The notes under the pieces were generated by a model. The model saw nothing but the letters and a program-made list of their open reading frames with translations, ran no database searches and was not told the DNA's origin. Source: JANQRA01 sp035762545 (GTDB lineage Bacteria; Actinomycetota; Acidimicrobiia; Spongiisociales; ZC4RG35). From it: DNA of 64,000 bases. This document shows positions 27,058 through 35,124 of the stretch, one piece after another (position 1 is the stretch's first letter; every line of letters starts with the position of its first letter). A program made the translations under genes and the position numbers. The DNA is taken from the NCBI GenBank assembly GCA_035762545.1, contig DASTOM010000041.1:13840-77839 (forward strand), read 5' to 3'.

Positions 27058-28070
27058 TCGTCGTACTCGAGCCGTCCGTCTCGTTGAGGGACAAAGCCGC
27101 CATCGTCCGATTCATCGAGCAGCACGGTGGCAGGCTGCTCGTGAGCGAACTGGGAGAGGCGACTCACATCGGTCTGATCGACGACGCCGCCCAACGTCTC
27201 GCCGACCAGATTCGGGAGATGCCCGGTGTGGACACGATAAAGGCGGAGGCACCGCCGTATCCACAGGTTTCGCGTCAGTACCGGGAGTCCGACACGGTCG
27301 TGGACGTCCGCGATGTGGCTGTCGGAGGGTCTGAGGTCGTCATCATCGCAGGGCCATGTGCTGTGGAGTCCGGTGAGCAGCTGGCCATGGTCGCCGAAGG
27401 GGTGGCTGCCGCCGGAGCTCGCATCCTGCGAGGCGGCGCCTTCAAGCCGAGAACCTCGCCATACAGCTTCCAAGGGTTGGGGGAGGAAGGCCTCCTCCTC
27501 CTCGCAACGGCCCGCGAGCGTTCAGGGCTGCCCGTCGTCACCGAGGTGGTTGCTCCCGAGGACGTTCAACTGGTGTCGACTCACGCAGACATGCTCCAGA
27601 TCGGCGCCCGCAACATGCAGAACTTCCGTCTTCTCTCCGAGGCCGGCGCCCAGCCGAAGCCGGTCCTGCTCAAGAGGGGGATCTCCTCGTCGATCGAGGA
27701 GGTGTTGCTCGCCGCCGAGTACGTCGCCTCGGCGGGGAACACGAGAGTCATTCTCTGCGAGCGTGGGATCAGGACCTTCGAGACCGCGACGCGAAACACG
27801 TTCGACGTCTCGGCGGTGCCGGTCCTGAAACAGAAGACCCACCTCCCGGTGATCGTCGACCCCAGCCACGCCGCAGGGGATCGATCCCTCGTCCCGCCAC
27901 TGGCTGCCGCAGGCGTCGCCGCCGGTGCCGACGGTGTGATCGTCGAGGTCCACAACGATCCGGACAACGCCTTGAGCGATGGGCCTCAGAGTCTGACGAT
28001 CCCAGGCTTCACCACGATGATGTCCATGCTCAAAGGTGTCGCCGACGCGGTCGGCCGATCGATCCGGTAG
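27054..28070 (+). CDS. aroF: DAHP synthase, type I-beta with N-terminal regulatory domain
   Basis: Protein of 338 residues catalysing the first shikimate step (PEP + erythrose 4-phosphate). Residues 1-68 form a ferredoxin-like/ACT-type domain (MIVVLEPSVSLRDKAAIVRF) of the kind that mediates Tyr/Phe feedback in Thermotoga-type enzymes. The barrel has IIAGPCAVES, GGAFKPRTSPYSFQG, LQIGARNMQNF, VLLKRGISSS, LCERGIRTFE and VDPSHAAGD. Its place as last gene of the trp operon, overlapping trpA by ATGA, puts entry into aromatic synthesis under tryptophan attenuation. Confidence 0.93.
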   Translation: MIVVLEPSVSLRDKAAIVRFIEQHGGRLLVSELGEATHIGLIDDAAQRLADQIREMPGVDTIKAEAPPYPQVSRQYRESDTVVDVRDVAVGGSEVVIIAGPCAVESGEQLAMVAEGVAAAGARILRGGAFKPRTSPYSFQGLGEEGLLLLATARERSGLPVVTEVVAPEDVQLVSTHADMLQIGARNMQNFRLLSEAGAQPKPVLLKRGISSSIEEVLLAAEYVASAGNTRVILCERGIRTFETATRNTFDVSAVPVLKQKTHLPVIVDPSHAAGDRSLVPPLAAAGVAAGADGVIVEVHNDPDNALSDGPQSLTIPGFTTMMSMLKGVADAVGRSIR

Positions 28071-28120
28071 TCGCGTTCCCGGCGCGAAGCCGGCGCTTTC
28101 GTCTGCTACAACCTGGGACG

Positions 28121-28882
28121 ATGCGTCTTTCTGACAGGAGAGTCGTGGTCACCGGAGCGTCCGGGATCGCCGCCGCAGCCGTCCGGAAGTTCGTGGCTGA
28201 GGGTGCCAGGACGTTCGTGGTCTCGATCGACGAGATCGAATGCCGTGAGCTGGTCGATTCCTCCGGTGCCACCGGATACGCCGCTGCCGATCTCACCGAT
28301 GAATCTCAGGCCGAGGGGGCTTTCGCCATGGCGGCTGAGGCCCTGGGTGGAATCGATGGTTTGTTCGCCGTTGCCGGTGGGTCGGGCAGGAGGCTCGGTG
28401 ATGGCCCACTGCACGACACCCCTCTCGCCGCCTGGACAGGGACGCTCGATCTCAACGGGAGCCCCATGTTCCTCGCCGCACGAGAATCCATCCGACGGAT
28501 GCGCAACGGCGGAGGGTCGGTGGTTCTCGTCAGCTCGGTTCTCGCCCGGAGCCCGGTGCCAGGAATGTTCGCCACCCACTCCTACGCCGCAAGCAAGGGG
28601 GCGATCGACTCGATCACGCTGAGTCTCGCTTCCTTCTACGCAGCCGATGGAATCCGGGTGAACGCCGTCGCTCCCGGTCTGGTGGCGACTCCCATGGCGG
28701 CGCGTGCCGCAAACGATCCCGACATAGTCGCCTATTCGAAGAGGAAGCAGCCACTTGCCGGAGGGCTGCTCGACCCTGAGGACATAGCCAATGCCGCGGT
28801 CTTCCTGCTCTCGGAGGAGAGCTCGCGCATCACCGGGCAGGTCCTTGCCGTCGACGGGGGATGGAGCGTGACCGAGGCGTGA
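28121..28882 (+). CDS. Short-chain dehydrogenase/reductase with altered glycine motif
   Basis: SDR of 253 residues. The catalytic Ser (VLVSSVLARS), Tyr and Lys (HSYAASKGAID) are present and the C terminus (ITGQVLAVDGGWSV) is classical. The nucleotide loop reads VTGASGIAAAAV, where the usual last glycine of TGxxxGxG is Ala, and spacing is one residue short. TACAAC at 28107-28112 is placed like a -10 box for a leaderless start at ATG 28121, suggesting its own promoter 51 bases after the trp operon. GTGA overlap with the aldolase gene implies a sugar-acid substrate. Confidence 0.82.
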   Translation: MRLSDRRVVVTGASGIAAAAVRKFVAEGARTFVVSIDEIECRELVDSSGATGYAAADLTDESQAEGAFAMAAEALGGIDGLFAVAGGSGRRLGDGPLHDTPLAAWTGTLDLNGSPMFLAARESIRRMRNGGGSVVLVSSVLARSPVPGMFATHSYAASKGAIDSITLSLASFYAADGIRVNAVAPGLVATPMAARAANDPDIVAYSKRKQPLAGGLLDPEDIANAAVFLLSEESSRITGQVLAVDGGWSVTEA

Positions 28883-29478
28883 TCCTGCCATCGCCGATCC
28901 TCGACGAGAAGGTGATCCCGGTGGCGAGGGGACTCGACACAACGACGGCACCGCGTTTGGTGTCTGCCTTACGGGCTGGCGGCATCTCTTCGATCGAGAT
29001 CACCGTGGAGGGTGGCCGGGGCTTCGAGGCGATCGAGTCGGTGGCCGATCAGGGCGCATTGATAGGGGCGGGCACCGTCCTCACCATCGAACAGGCCCAG
29101 CGCGCCAGGGCCGCCGGAGCCGTCTTCATCGTGTCCCCCCATCTCGATCCCGGTCTGGTCCAGTGGGGCACCGCCGAGGGTGTGCCGGTCATCCCCGGAG
29201 CATTCACCCCGACCGAGGTGCACACCGCGTGGCGTCTCGGGCCACCGGCGGTGAAGGTCTTCCCGGCGAGCCTCGGCGGACCTGGATACATCCGGGCGCT
29301 GCTCGCACCATTTCCTGATCTCGCTCTCATCCCGACCGGTGGCGTGGATGCGACGAACATCGCCGATTTCATAGCCGCGGGGGCCAGAGCTGTCGGAGTC
29401 GGGGCATGGCTCACGGGTACCGACGACTCAGCTCTCGTGACCCAGAGAGCCAGGATGCTGCTCGACCAAGTTGTCTAG
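28879..29478 (+). CDS. eda: KDPG/KHG-type aldolase
   Basis: Class I aldolase of 199 residues from GTG 28879. Catalytic Glu is in IEITVEGG and the Schiff-base Lys in PAVKVFPASLGGPGYIRAL; PTGGVDATNIADFI and VGVGAWL complete the phosphate site. It should split a 2-keto-3-deoxy sugar acid phosphate to pyruvate and an aldehyde. It is coupled to the preceding SDR (GTGA). No phosphogluconate dehydratase is near, so the substrate need not be KDPG itself. A GntR-type palindrome overlaps its stop codon. Confidence 0.87.
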   Translation: MILPSPILDEKVIPVARGLDTTTAPRLVSALRAGGISSIEITVEGGRGFEAIESVADQGALIGAGTVLTIEQAQRARAAGAVFIVSPHLDPGLVQWGTAEGVPVIPGAFTPTEVHTAWRLGPPAVKVFPASLGGPGYIRALLAPFPDLALIPTGGVDATNIADFIAAGARAVGVGAWLTGTDDSALVTQRARMLLDQVV

Positions 29479-29482
29479 ACAA
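29471..29482. promoter_or_regulatory. HutC-type GntR operator candidate before deoC
   Basis: TTGTCTAGACAA is a perfect 12-bp palindrome containing GTCTAGAC, a match to the HutC-subfamily consensus GTnTAnAC. It overlaps the end of the aldolase gene and ends 28 bases before the deoC ATG. Similar sites occur at 31843 and 44824. Confidence 0.65.
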
Positions 29483-29510
29483 TTAACGACGCCGCGACCA
29501 CACTGAGGCC

Positions 29511-30212
29511 ATGGAACCCATCTCACTCAGTGTCGAAGACGTCACATACGAACAGCTGGCGGGGACAATCGACCACTCCCTCTTGAAGCCGACCCTGACC
29601 GTCGACGATGTCGTCGCCGGGTGTCGTCTCGCCGCCGACTACGAAGTGGTGTCTGTGTGTGTGCGACCTGCCGACGTGGCCCTGGCCACCAAGGAGCTCC
29701 AGGGCACGAGTGTGGCGGTCGGCACCGTCGTCTCGTTCCCTCACGGAGACTCGACAACAGCGATCAAGGTGGCTGAGGCGGAGCAGGCGATGGCTGAGGG
29801 TGCCGTCGAACTCGACATGGTCCTCAACATCGGCTGGCTGCTCTCCGGTCGCTACCAGGAGGTCAAGGAGGACATCTCTTCAGTCGTGGCAGTGTCGGGC
29901 GATGCCCTGGTCAAGGTCATCTTCGAGAACGCGTACCTCACCGATGAACAGAAGGTGACTGCGTGTCAACTGACCGAGGCGGCCGGCGCCGATTATGTGA
30001 AGACCTCGACCGGCTATGCCCCGAGTGGAGCGACCATCGCCGACCTCCGCCTCATGCGGGAGAACGTAGGTCCTGGCGTGAAGGTGAAGGCGGCCCACGG
30101 TGTGAGGACTCTCGACGCCCTCCTCGCGGTGATCGAGGCGGGGGCCGACCGTTGCGGTGCCACGGCGACAGCCACGATGCTCGACGACTACCGGGAACGG
30201 GTCAAGGCCTGA
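29511..30212 (+). CDS. deoC: Deoxyribose-phosphate aldolase
   Basis: Class I aldolase of 233 residues. Schiff-base Lys is in YVKTSTGYAPSGAT, and the proton-relay Lys in VKVKAAHGVR; VIFENAYLTDEQ and DMVLNIGWLLSG are also typical. It converts 2-deoxyribose 5-phosphate to glyceraldehyde 3-phosphate and acetaldehyde, although relatives act on other deoxy-sugar phosphates. The 3' end overlaps the convergent ROK kinase gene by 11 bases. The GntR-type palindrome just upstream suggests regulation with the sugar island rather than with nucleoside salvage. Confidence 0.9.
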   Translation: MEPISLSVEDVTYEQLAGTIDHSLLKPTLTVDDVVAGCRLAADYEVVSVCVRPADVALATKELQGTSVAVGTVVSFPHGDSTTAIKVAEAEQAMAEGAVELDMVLNIGWLLSGRYQEVKEDISSVVAVSGDALVKVIFENAYLTDEQKVTACQLTEAAGADYVKTSTGYAPSGATIADLRLMRENVGPGVKVKAAHGVRTLDALLAVIEAGADRCGATATATMLDDYRERVKA

Positions 30213-31098
30213 ACACGCCGGCCAGAGCAGCGCCCACCGCTCCCGCGAACCGCCCGAAGCTGGCAGGCACGATCTCGATTCGCTCGGTCGGGACCAGCGT
30301 CACCCGCGACTTGACCGCTCTCGTGATCGGGCCCAAGACGAGGTCACCTGCCTCGGCGATTCCGCCCCCGACGACTATCACGTCGGGGCCGAACATCGTC
30401 ACCACGTTGGCCAAACCGATGCCCAGGAAGTCAGCCATCTGCGCCACTGCAGCGACGCACCTCGTGTCGCCGTTGCGCGCCCCATCGAATACCTCGGAGG
30501 CGGTGGACTTCCCGGCGTTGGAGGCCAACACATCAGCCCGGACGAGGGCCTCGACACACCCCCGGTTGCCGCACCCACACAAAGGACCGTCGGGCAGAAC
30601 GGTCTGATGGCCGAGCTCACCCGCAACACCGAACGCCCCGCGATGGAGACGACCGTCGATCATCAGGCCACCGCCGACACCGGTGCCCAGGGTTATGCAA
30701 GCCACCGTGGAGTGGCCCTTCCCCGCACCGAGTATGCCTTCGGCGAGGGTGAAGGCCCGCGCATCGTTGACCATCCAGGTGTCCATGCCGAGAGCACCTG
30801 CGACGCGGTCACGTAGCGGATACCCGAGCCACTCCCCGGGAAGGTTGGGAAACAGGACGATCGTCCCGTGCTCGGGGTCGAAGTGCCCGGGGACTCCCAA
30901 ACCGAGCGTCTGGGCTTCGTACTCCTTCGCGACCGGCGATCCGACGGCTACGAGGTTGGCGGCAACGGCGTCCGGCCCATCGGCGGCTCCCGTCTCCACC
31001 GACTCCCGGCTGACCACCTCGATGGCCTCGTCGTCGCGGGAGACGACGGCCACCTTGATGTTGGTGCCTCCGAGATCGAGACCGAGATGGAAGGTCAT
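30202..31098 (-). CDS. ROK-family sugar kinase
   Basis: Kinase of 298 residues. The N-terminal phosphate loop is LGLDLGGTNIKVAV, with the second ATP site ITLGTGVGGGL, and the ROK zinc motif CGCGNRGCVEAL (zinc ligands Cys-Cys-Cys with an upstream His in GELGHQ). No DNA-binding domain is present, so it is an enzyme (glucokinase, N-acetylmannosamine or N-acetylglucosamine kinase type). ATGA overlap with the upstream GntR regulator gene shows a shared transcript. The substrate presumably enters by the ABC importer at 34-38.6 kb; this is inference. Confidence 0.87.
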   Translation of the reverse strand: MTFHLGLDLGGTNIKVAVVSRDDEAIEVVSRESVETGAADGPDAVAANLVAVGSPVAKEYEAQTLGLGVPGHFDPEHGTIVLFPNLPGEWLGYPLRDRVAGALGMDTWMVNDARAFTLAEGILGAGKGHSTVACITLGTGVGGGLMIDGRLHRGAFGVAGELGHQTVLPDGPLCGCGNRGCVEALVRADVLASNAGKSTASEVFDGARNGDTRCVAAVAQMADFLGIGLANVVTMFGPDVIVVGGGIAEAGDLVLGPITRAVKSRVTLVPTERIEIVPASFGRFAGAVGAALAGVFRP

Positions 31099-31835
31099 GT
31101 CGGCTCGTCGCCGCGTCGGAGGACCGCACGGAAGGTGTAGCGACTGGCGGCATATCTCGTCTCGGTCCGCTCCAGGGCCTCGTTCTGATGGTCGTAGATC
31201 GTCCGACGCTCCGAGATGATGATCCCACTGGGAGACAGCCCGAGCAGATCTCGTTCTCGCTTGGTGGCACGACGGGCGCTCACCTCGGCGTGAGCCTCGG
31301 TCGGTCGGCGGCCAACCGCTCGGAATGCGTCGTGTAACGACCCGTTCTCGAAGCCTTCATGCAGCGAGGCCGCCAGTGCCCGGGGCATGGCCACCCTCTC
31401 GATCGCCATCGGTTTCTCGTCGGCGAGACGCAGCCGCTCCAGCACGAAGACGGTCTCGCCATAGTCCAGACCCAAGGCCTCCCGTTCGTCGTCGCTGGGA
31501 GCGACCTCGCCCATCTCCAGGGTCTCGCTGGAGGCGATCATGCCTCTTGCCTTCATCGACCCGGTGAACGACAGCGGCGATCCCAGGTCTCGGGGGACCG
31601 GCTGGTTCCGAACGAAAGTGCCGGCGCCGCGACGTCGTTCGATGCTGCCTTCGGCCGCCACCAGCTGCACCGCCTGACGGGCAGTCATCCGCGAGACGTT
31701 GAACTGGGCGCACAGCTCGGCTTCGGAGGGAAGCCGATCACCCTGTGCCGCCGTGGATATGACATCCCTCAGGTAGTCGGCGATCAGCTCGTACCGGGCC
31801 GGTCTTCCCTTGGTCATCGGTGGTTCGCTCGACAT
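31095..31835 (-). CDS. GntR-family regulator, HutC subfamily
   Basis: Regulator of 246 residues from ATG 31835 (ATG 31817 is possible; a longer frame to 32126 is antisense to the SIS gene). The N-terminal winged helix is clear: YELIADYLRDVI, LPSEAELCAQFNVSRMTARQAV, RRRGAGTFV. The C-terminal UTRA effector domain (GIIISERRTIY, ERTETRYAASRYTF) binds small phosphorylated sugars in relatives. It is divergent from the SIS gene across a perfect 18-bp palindrome at 31843-31860 that is very probably its operator, so autoregulation is likely. Confidence 0.88.
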   Translation of the reverse strand: MSSEPPMTKGRPARYELIADYLRDVISTAAQGDRLPSEAELCAQFNVSRMTARQAVQLVAAEGSIERRRGAGTFVRNQPVPRDLGSPLSFTGSMKARGMIASSETLEMGEVAPSDDEREALGLDYGETVFVLERLRLADEKPMAIERVAMPRALAASLHEGFENGSLHDAFRAVGRRPTEAHAEVSARRATKRERDLLGLSPSGIIISERRTIYDHQNEALERTETRYAASRYTFRAVLRRGDEPT

Positions 31836-31842
31836 CCCAAGG

Positions 31843-31860
31843 CAAATGTATATACATTTG
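31843..31860. promoter_or_regulatory. Operator between gntR and SIS genes
   Basis: CAAATGTATATACATTTG is a perfect 18-bp palindrome centred on GTATATAC, matching the HutC consensus GTnTAnAC. It sits eight bases before the GntR start. TATACA (31851-31856) inside it is also placed like a -10 box for the forward gene, so bound repressor would block the promoter. Confidence 0.8.
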
Positions 31861-31894
31861 CGCTCATGTGTCCACGACGGAAGCCACCGCTTCG

Positions 31895-32692
31895 ATGAGC
31901 AGCCTCGGCAGCTGGACCGCGGCAGCACGTGGTCTGCTCGACCACCTCGAAGACACACAGATGGAGGCGATCGAACAGGCGGCCCAATGGAGTGCTCGTG
32001 CCATCGCTGGTGGAGGTCTGGTTCATCTGTTCGGCTCCGGTCATTCCCGCATCCCCGTCGAGGAGATGTTTCCACGCTACGGATCGTTCCCCGGGTTTCA
32101 TCCGATGGTCGAGCTGTCGATGACATTTCACACTCAGGTCGTCGGCAGCAACGGTCAGCCCCAGGCCATGTTCATCGAGCGCATGCCCGGGCTCGCCGAG
32201 GTGATCCTGTCCGGGTTCAGCTTCGGTGACCTGGATGTGATGATGATCTTCAGCGCCTCCGGTAGGGCGGCAGTGCCGATCGAGATGGCGTTGGGCGCCA
32301 CCAGCCGAGGGATGAAGGTCGTTGCCGTCACGTCCGTGGCCGAGAGTTCTGCCCAGGCGGCCACGCACGACTCGGGTAAACGACTCTCCGAGATCGCCGA
32401 TCTCGTGATCGACATCGGCACGCCACCTGGCGATGCCCTGGTGACGATCGACTCTCTGGACACTCCGATCGGGCCCGGGTCCACACTGGCCAATGCCGCG
32501 GTGGTCAATGAGATCAAGGTGCGGACTGCCGAATTGCTGGTTGCGGCAGGCACTCCGCCAACCGTGCTCACCGCAGCATCGCTCGTGGGTGACGTCCGAT
32601 CAGCGGACCTTTTCGACCGGGCCTACGCCGAGCATGCCCGACGGTTGGCCCGGATCCTTCAGCGTCCTGATCCCGGTGCCGACCGAGCCTGA
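31895..32692 (+). CDS. SIS-domain phosphosugar-binding protein
   Basis: Sugar isomerase (SIS) fold protein of 265 residues. The conserved opening is TQMEAIEQAAQWSARAIAGG, then VHLFGSGHSRIPVEEMFPR, MMIFSASGRAAVPIEMA and VAVTSV, the phosphosugar-binding elements. ATG 31895 fits relatives; GTG 31868, adjacent to a -10-like TATACA, could be a leaderless start adding nine residues. Relatives act on or bind amino-sugar phosphates, but the exact role is unknown. It is probably repressed by the divergent GntR protein. Confidence 0.8.
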   Translation: MSSLGSWTAAARGLLDHLEDTQMEAIEQAAQWSARAIAGGGLVHLFGSGHSRIPVEEMFPRYGSFPGFHPMVELSMTFHTQVVGSNGQPQAMFIERMPGLAEVILSGFSFGDLDVMMIFSASGRAAVPIEMALGATSRGMKVVAVTSVAESSAQAATHDSGKRLSEIADLVIDIGTPPGDALVTIDSLDTPIGPGSTLANAAVVNEIKVRTAELLVAAGTPPTVLTAASLVGDVRSADLFDRAYAEHARRLARILQRPDPGADRA

Positions 32693-32730
32693 GTATCGCC
32701 GATCATGGTGGTGAACTCTTCGATAACTCG

Positions 32731-32782
32731 GCATAAGTCGGACACTTATGCTCTTGACGCATGCAAAAGTTTCTGGCATTGT
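32731..32782 (+). promoter_or_regulatory. Promoter and inverted repeat before the ROK regulator
   Basis: GCATAAGT (32731-32738) and ACTTATGC (32744-32751) are a perfect 8-bp inverted repeat with a 5-base spacer. TTGACG (32754-32759) and CATTGT (32777-32782), 17 bases apart, resemble a promoter whose start would fall at about GTG 32792. The repeat touches the -35 box and is a good candidate operator for the ROK regulator itself. Confidence 0.5.
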
Positions 32783-32791
32783 GGTCTAACT

Positions 32792-33976
32792 GTGACTGGT
32801 GAGGACAGGGTCTCGCGACCCGGAGTCGAGACTCCGGGCGATCTCCTCTCCCTGATCCGTTCCGGTGAAGCCACGACCCGTGGTCAGTTGATCGAGATCA
32901 CGGGTCTGGCTCGCTCCACGGTCGCACAACGTGTCGACGCCCTCATCAGCTCGGGTCTCGTCGTCGAGGCCGGTGAGGCAGAGTCGACCGGGGGACGCCC
33001 GCCCACCCTTCTCGGCTTCAACGACGACGCCGGTGTGGTCCTCGTCGCCGACTTCGGCGCCACCCACTCGCGGATCGCGGTCACCAACCTCGGTGCGGAC
33101 GTGCTCGTCGACCAGACCGCAGAGATCGACATCAACGCCGGGCCCGAGGAGGTCCTGGGCTGGCTGGAGACCGCACTCGGCGCCCTCTTGGCCGAGTCCG
33201 GTCACAGCATCGAAGACGTCAAGGGGATCGGAGTGGGCCTGCCCGGCCCCGTCGACTTCGACCGCGGCGTCGCCGTCCACCCCCCGATCATGGCGGGTTG
33301 GCACGAGTACCCGGTCGCCGAGCGTCTCGGTCAGCGCTTCGGAGTCCCGGTCCTGATCGACAACGACGTCAACATCATGGCTCTCGGAGAGCAATGGGCG
33401 ATGACTTCGCGTGTGTCGGACTTCATCTACCTCAAGGTCGGGACCGGTATCGGCTCCGGTCTCATCCTCGGTGGACGCATCCACAGGGGCGCACACGGTG
33501 CTGCTGGCGACATCGGCCATGTTCAGGCCGCCGACGAGGAGATCGTGTGTCGCTGTGGCAACAACGGATGTCTCGAGGCCGCGGCGAGCGGTGCGGCACT
33601 CGCCGCGGCGTTGGGTCTGAGGGGCAGCCGGGAGGTGGTGCAGGCAGTCCGCGAAGGAGACAAGGAAGCCAGCCGTGCCGTCCGCGAGGCGGGTCGTCTC
33701 ATCGGTGAGGTGCTCGCCGGGACTGTGAATCTTCTCAACCCGGCCCTGATAGTGGTCGGTGGCGACATGGCCGCAGCCGAGCAGCAACTGTTGGCCGGGA
33801 TACGCGAGGTCGTCTACCGCCGCTCGACGGCACTCTCCACGACGGATCTCCAGATCACCACGTCGAGTCTTGGCGATCGGGCCGGGGTGACCGGCGCCGC
33901 AGCGATGGTCATCGACCACCTGCTGGCGCCCGAGTCGATCTCTCAGGCTCTCGCCACGAAGGGCTGGCTCGTATGA
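32792..33976 (+). CDS. ROK-family transcriptional regulator
   Basis: Protein of 394 residues from GTG 32792. A winged helix-turn-helix (LLSLIRSGEATTRGQLIEITGLARSTVAQ region, about 14-50; then GLVVEAGE and STGGRPPTLL) precedes a full ROK domain with DFGATHSRIAV, KVGTGIGSGLILGG and zinc motif CRCGNNGCLEAA. Such proteins (NagC/XylR type) repress sugar genes and respond to the sugar or its phosphate. The start is preferred because a promoter lies right before it, implying a leaderless message. It precedes the ABC importer genes, its likely targets. Confidence 0.85.
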   Translation: MTGEDRVSRPGVETPGDLLSLIRSGEATTRGQLIEITGLARSTVAQRVDALISSGLVVEAGEAESTGGRPPTLLGFNDDAGVVLVADFGATHSRIAVTNLGADVLVDQTAEIDINAGPEEVLGWLETALGALLAESGHSIEDVKGIGVGLPGPVDFDRGVAVHPPIMAGWHEYPVAERLGQRFGVPVLIDNDVNIMALGEQWAMTSRVSDFIYLKVGTGIGSGLILGGRIHRGAHGAAGDIGHVQAADEEIVCRCGNNGCLEAAASGAALAAALGLRGSREVVQAVREGDKEASRAVREAGRLIGEVLAGTVNLLNPALIVVGGDMAAAEQQLLAGIREVVYRRSTALSTTDLQITTSSLGDRAGVTGAAAMVIDHLLAPESISQALATKGWLV

Positions 33977-34037
33977 GCCGGCCCGAAACGCAATCAGCCA
34001 AACAAGCCGCGAGAGCGGCGCTGGACAAGGAGGAAAT

Positions 34038-35075
34038 ATGAACAAGAGAACGGGTCTGCGTCTCGCAGCCCTTCTCGGGGCCATGGCGCTCGTAGTCGCT
34101 GCCTGTGGTGACGATTCGGGCGAAGGCGGGGACGACGAGTTCGTCCTCGGCGTGAGCAACACCCTGGTGGGTAACGGCTGGCGTGAGCAGATGATCTGCT
34201 CGATCTACGCCGAAGCCTCGGCCAGCGGTGTCGTCTCCGAGGTGGTCACTATCAACGAGAACGGTGGTCCGACCGAGCAGATCGCGGCGATCGAGTCGCT
34301 GATCAGCCAGGGTGTCGATGCCATCATCCTCAACCCCACGGATCCGACCGCACTCAACGATGCGATCGGTGAGGCCATCGCTCAGGACATCGTGGTCGTG
34401 TCGGTCGACTCGGCCGTCACCGCCGAAGGTGTCTACAACGTCACCAACGACCAGGAGGCATACGGATACCTCGGTGCGAAGTGGTTGTTCGAGGAGCTCG
34501 GAGGCGCCGGGACCGTCGCCTATATGCGTGGCATCGACGGTGTACCCGCCGACACAGACCGCGACACCGGATTCCAGCGGGCCCTCTCCGAGTATCCCGA
34601 CATCGAAGTCGTGTCTGAGGTGTTCACCGGATGGGACGGCGCCGCCGGCGGCGAGCTCGCCCTCGACATCCTGACGACCACCGAAGTCGACGGGATCTGG
34701 ACCTCTGGCATCGACCTCACCGTCGTCGACCAGTTCGAGGTGGCGAACGTCGATCCGGTGCCGGTCGTGGGAGCCGACAACAACGGCTTCATCGCCCAGA
34801 TGATCGACGGACAACCCGGTGTGGCCGTCACCAACCCGCCAGCCATCGGTGGTGTCGGTACCTCGATAGCGATCTCGGCCCTCCAGGGCGAGTCGCCGGA
34901 GAGCACAACGCTGCTGACCCCAGCGACGTTCTCGTTCGAGGACACCGACCAGCTCGAGGAGCTGTACGACCCCGATCAGAACGAGTGGTGGAGCACCTAT
35001 GTCGAGATCGATCCCTACACGAGCTACGAAGCTGCCGATGTGACTGCCTGTCAGGCACCCGGCGCGGATAGCTAG
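34038..35075 (+). CDS. Sugar-binding lipoprotein, RbsB-like
   Basis: Periplasmic-binding-protein-fold lipoprotein of 345 residues. The signal ends with lipobox VAAC (Cys at 23), then an acidic linker. The domain begins FVLGVSNTLVGNGWREQMICSI and has IAAIESLISQGVDAIILNP, ITSV-like DIVVVSVDSAV and VPVVGADNNGFIAQM, typical of ribose/galactose/autoinducer-2 binders. AAGGAGGAAAT precedes the ATG. A GCCGC-GAGA-GCGGC stem-loop (34006-34019) lies just before it and a 15-bp hairpin follows it. The ligand is unknown. Confidence 0.87.
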   Translation: MNKRTGLRLAALLGAMALVVAACGDDSGEGGDDEFVLGVSNTLVGNGWREQMICSIYAEASASGVVSEVVTINENGGPTEQIAAIESLISQGVDAIILNPTDPTALNDAIGEAIAQDIVVVSVDSAVTAEGVYNVTNDQEAYGYLGAKWLFEELGGAGTVAYMRGIDGVPADTDRDTGFQRALSEYPDIEVVSEVFTGWDGAAGGELALDILTTTEVDGIWTSGIDLTVVDQFEVANVDPVPVVGADNNGFIAQMIDGQPGVAVTNPPAIGGVGTSIAISALQGESPESTTLLTPATFSFEDTDQLEELYDPDQNEWWSTYVEIDPYTSYEAADVTACQAPGADS

Positions 35076-35085
35076 AAATAGCTGA

Positions 35086-35116
35086 TGGTGGGGCGCCGAT
35101 CATCGGCGCCCCACCA
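35086..35116 (+). promoter_or_regulatory. 15-bp hairpin after the sugar-binding-protein gene
   Basis: TGGTGGGGCGCCGAT (35086-35100) pairs perfectly with ATCGGCGCCCCACCA (35102-35116); sterically the loop would open to about seven bases. It sits between the binding protein and the ATPase start at 35125, which lacks a ribosome site, so the structure probably lowers expression of the downstream genes relative to the binding protein. Confidence 0.75.
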
Positions 35117-35124
35117 CCACACCG

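Noticed and set aside
32786..34162. Reverse-strand open frame of 458 codons
   Set aside because: It covers the ROK regulator and the start of the binding-protein gene in antisense; no protein motif is visible in it.
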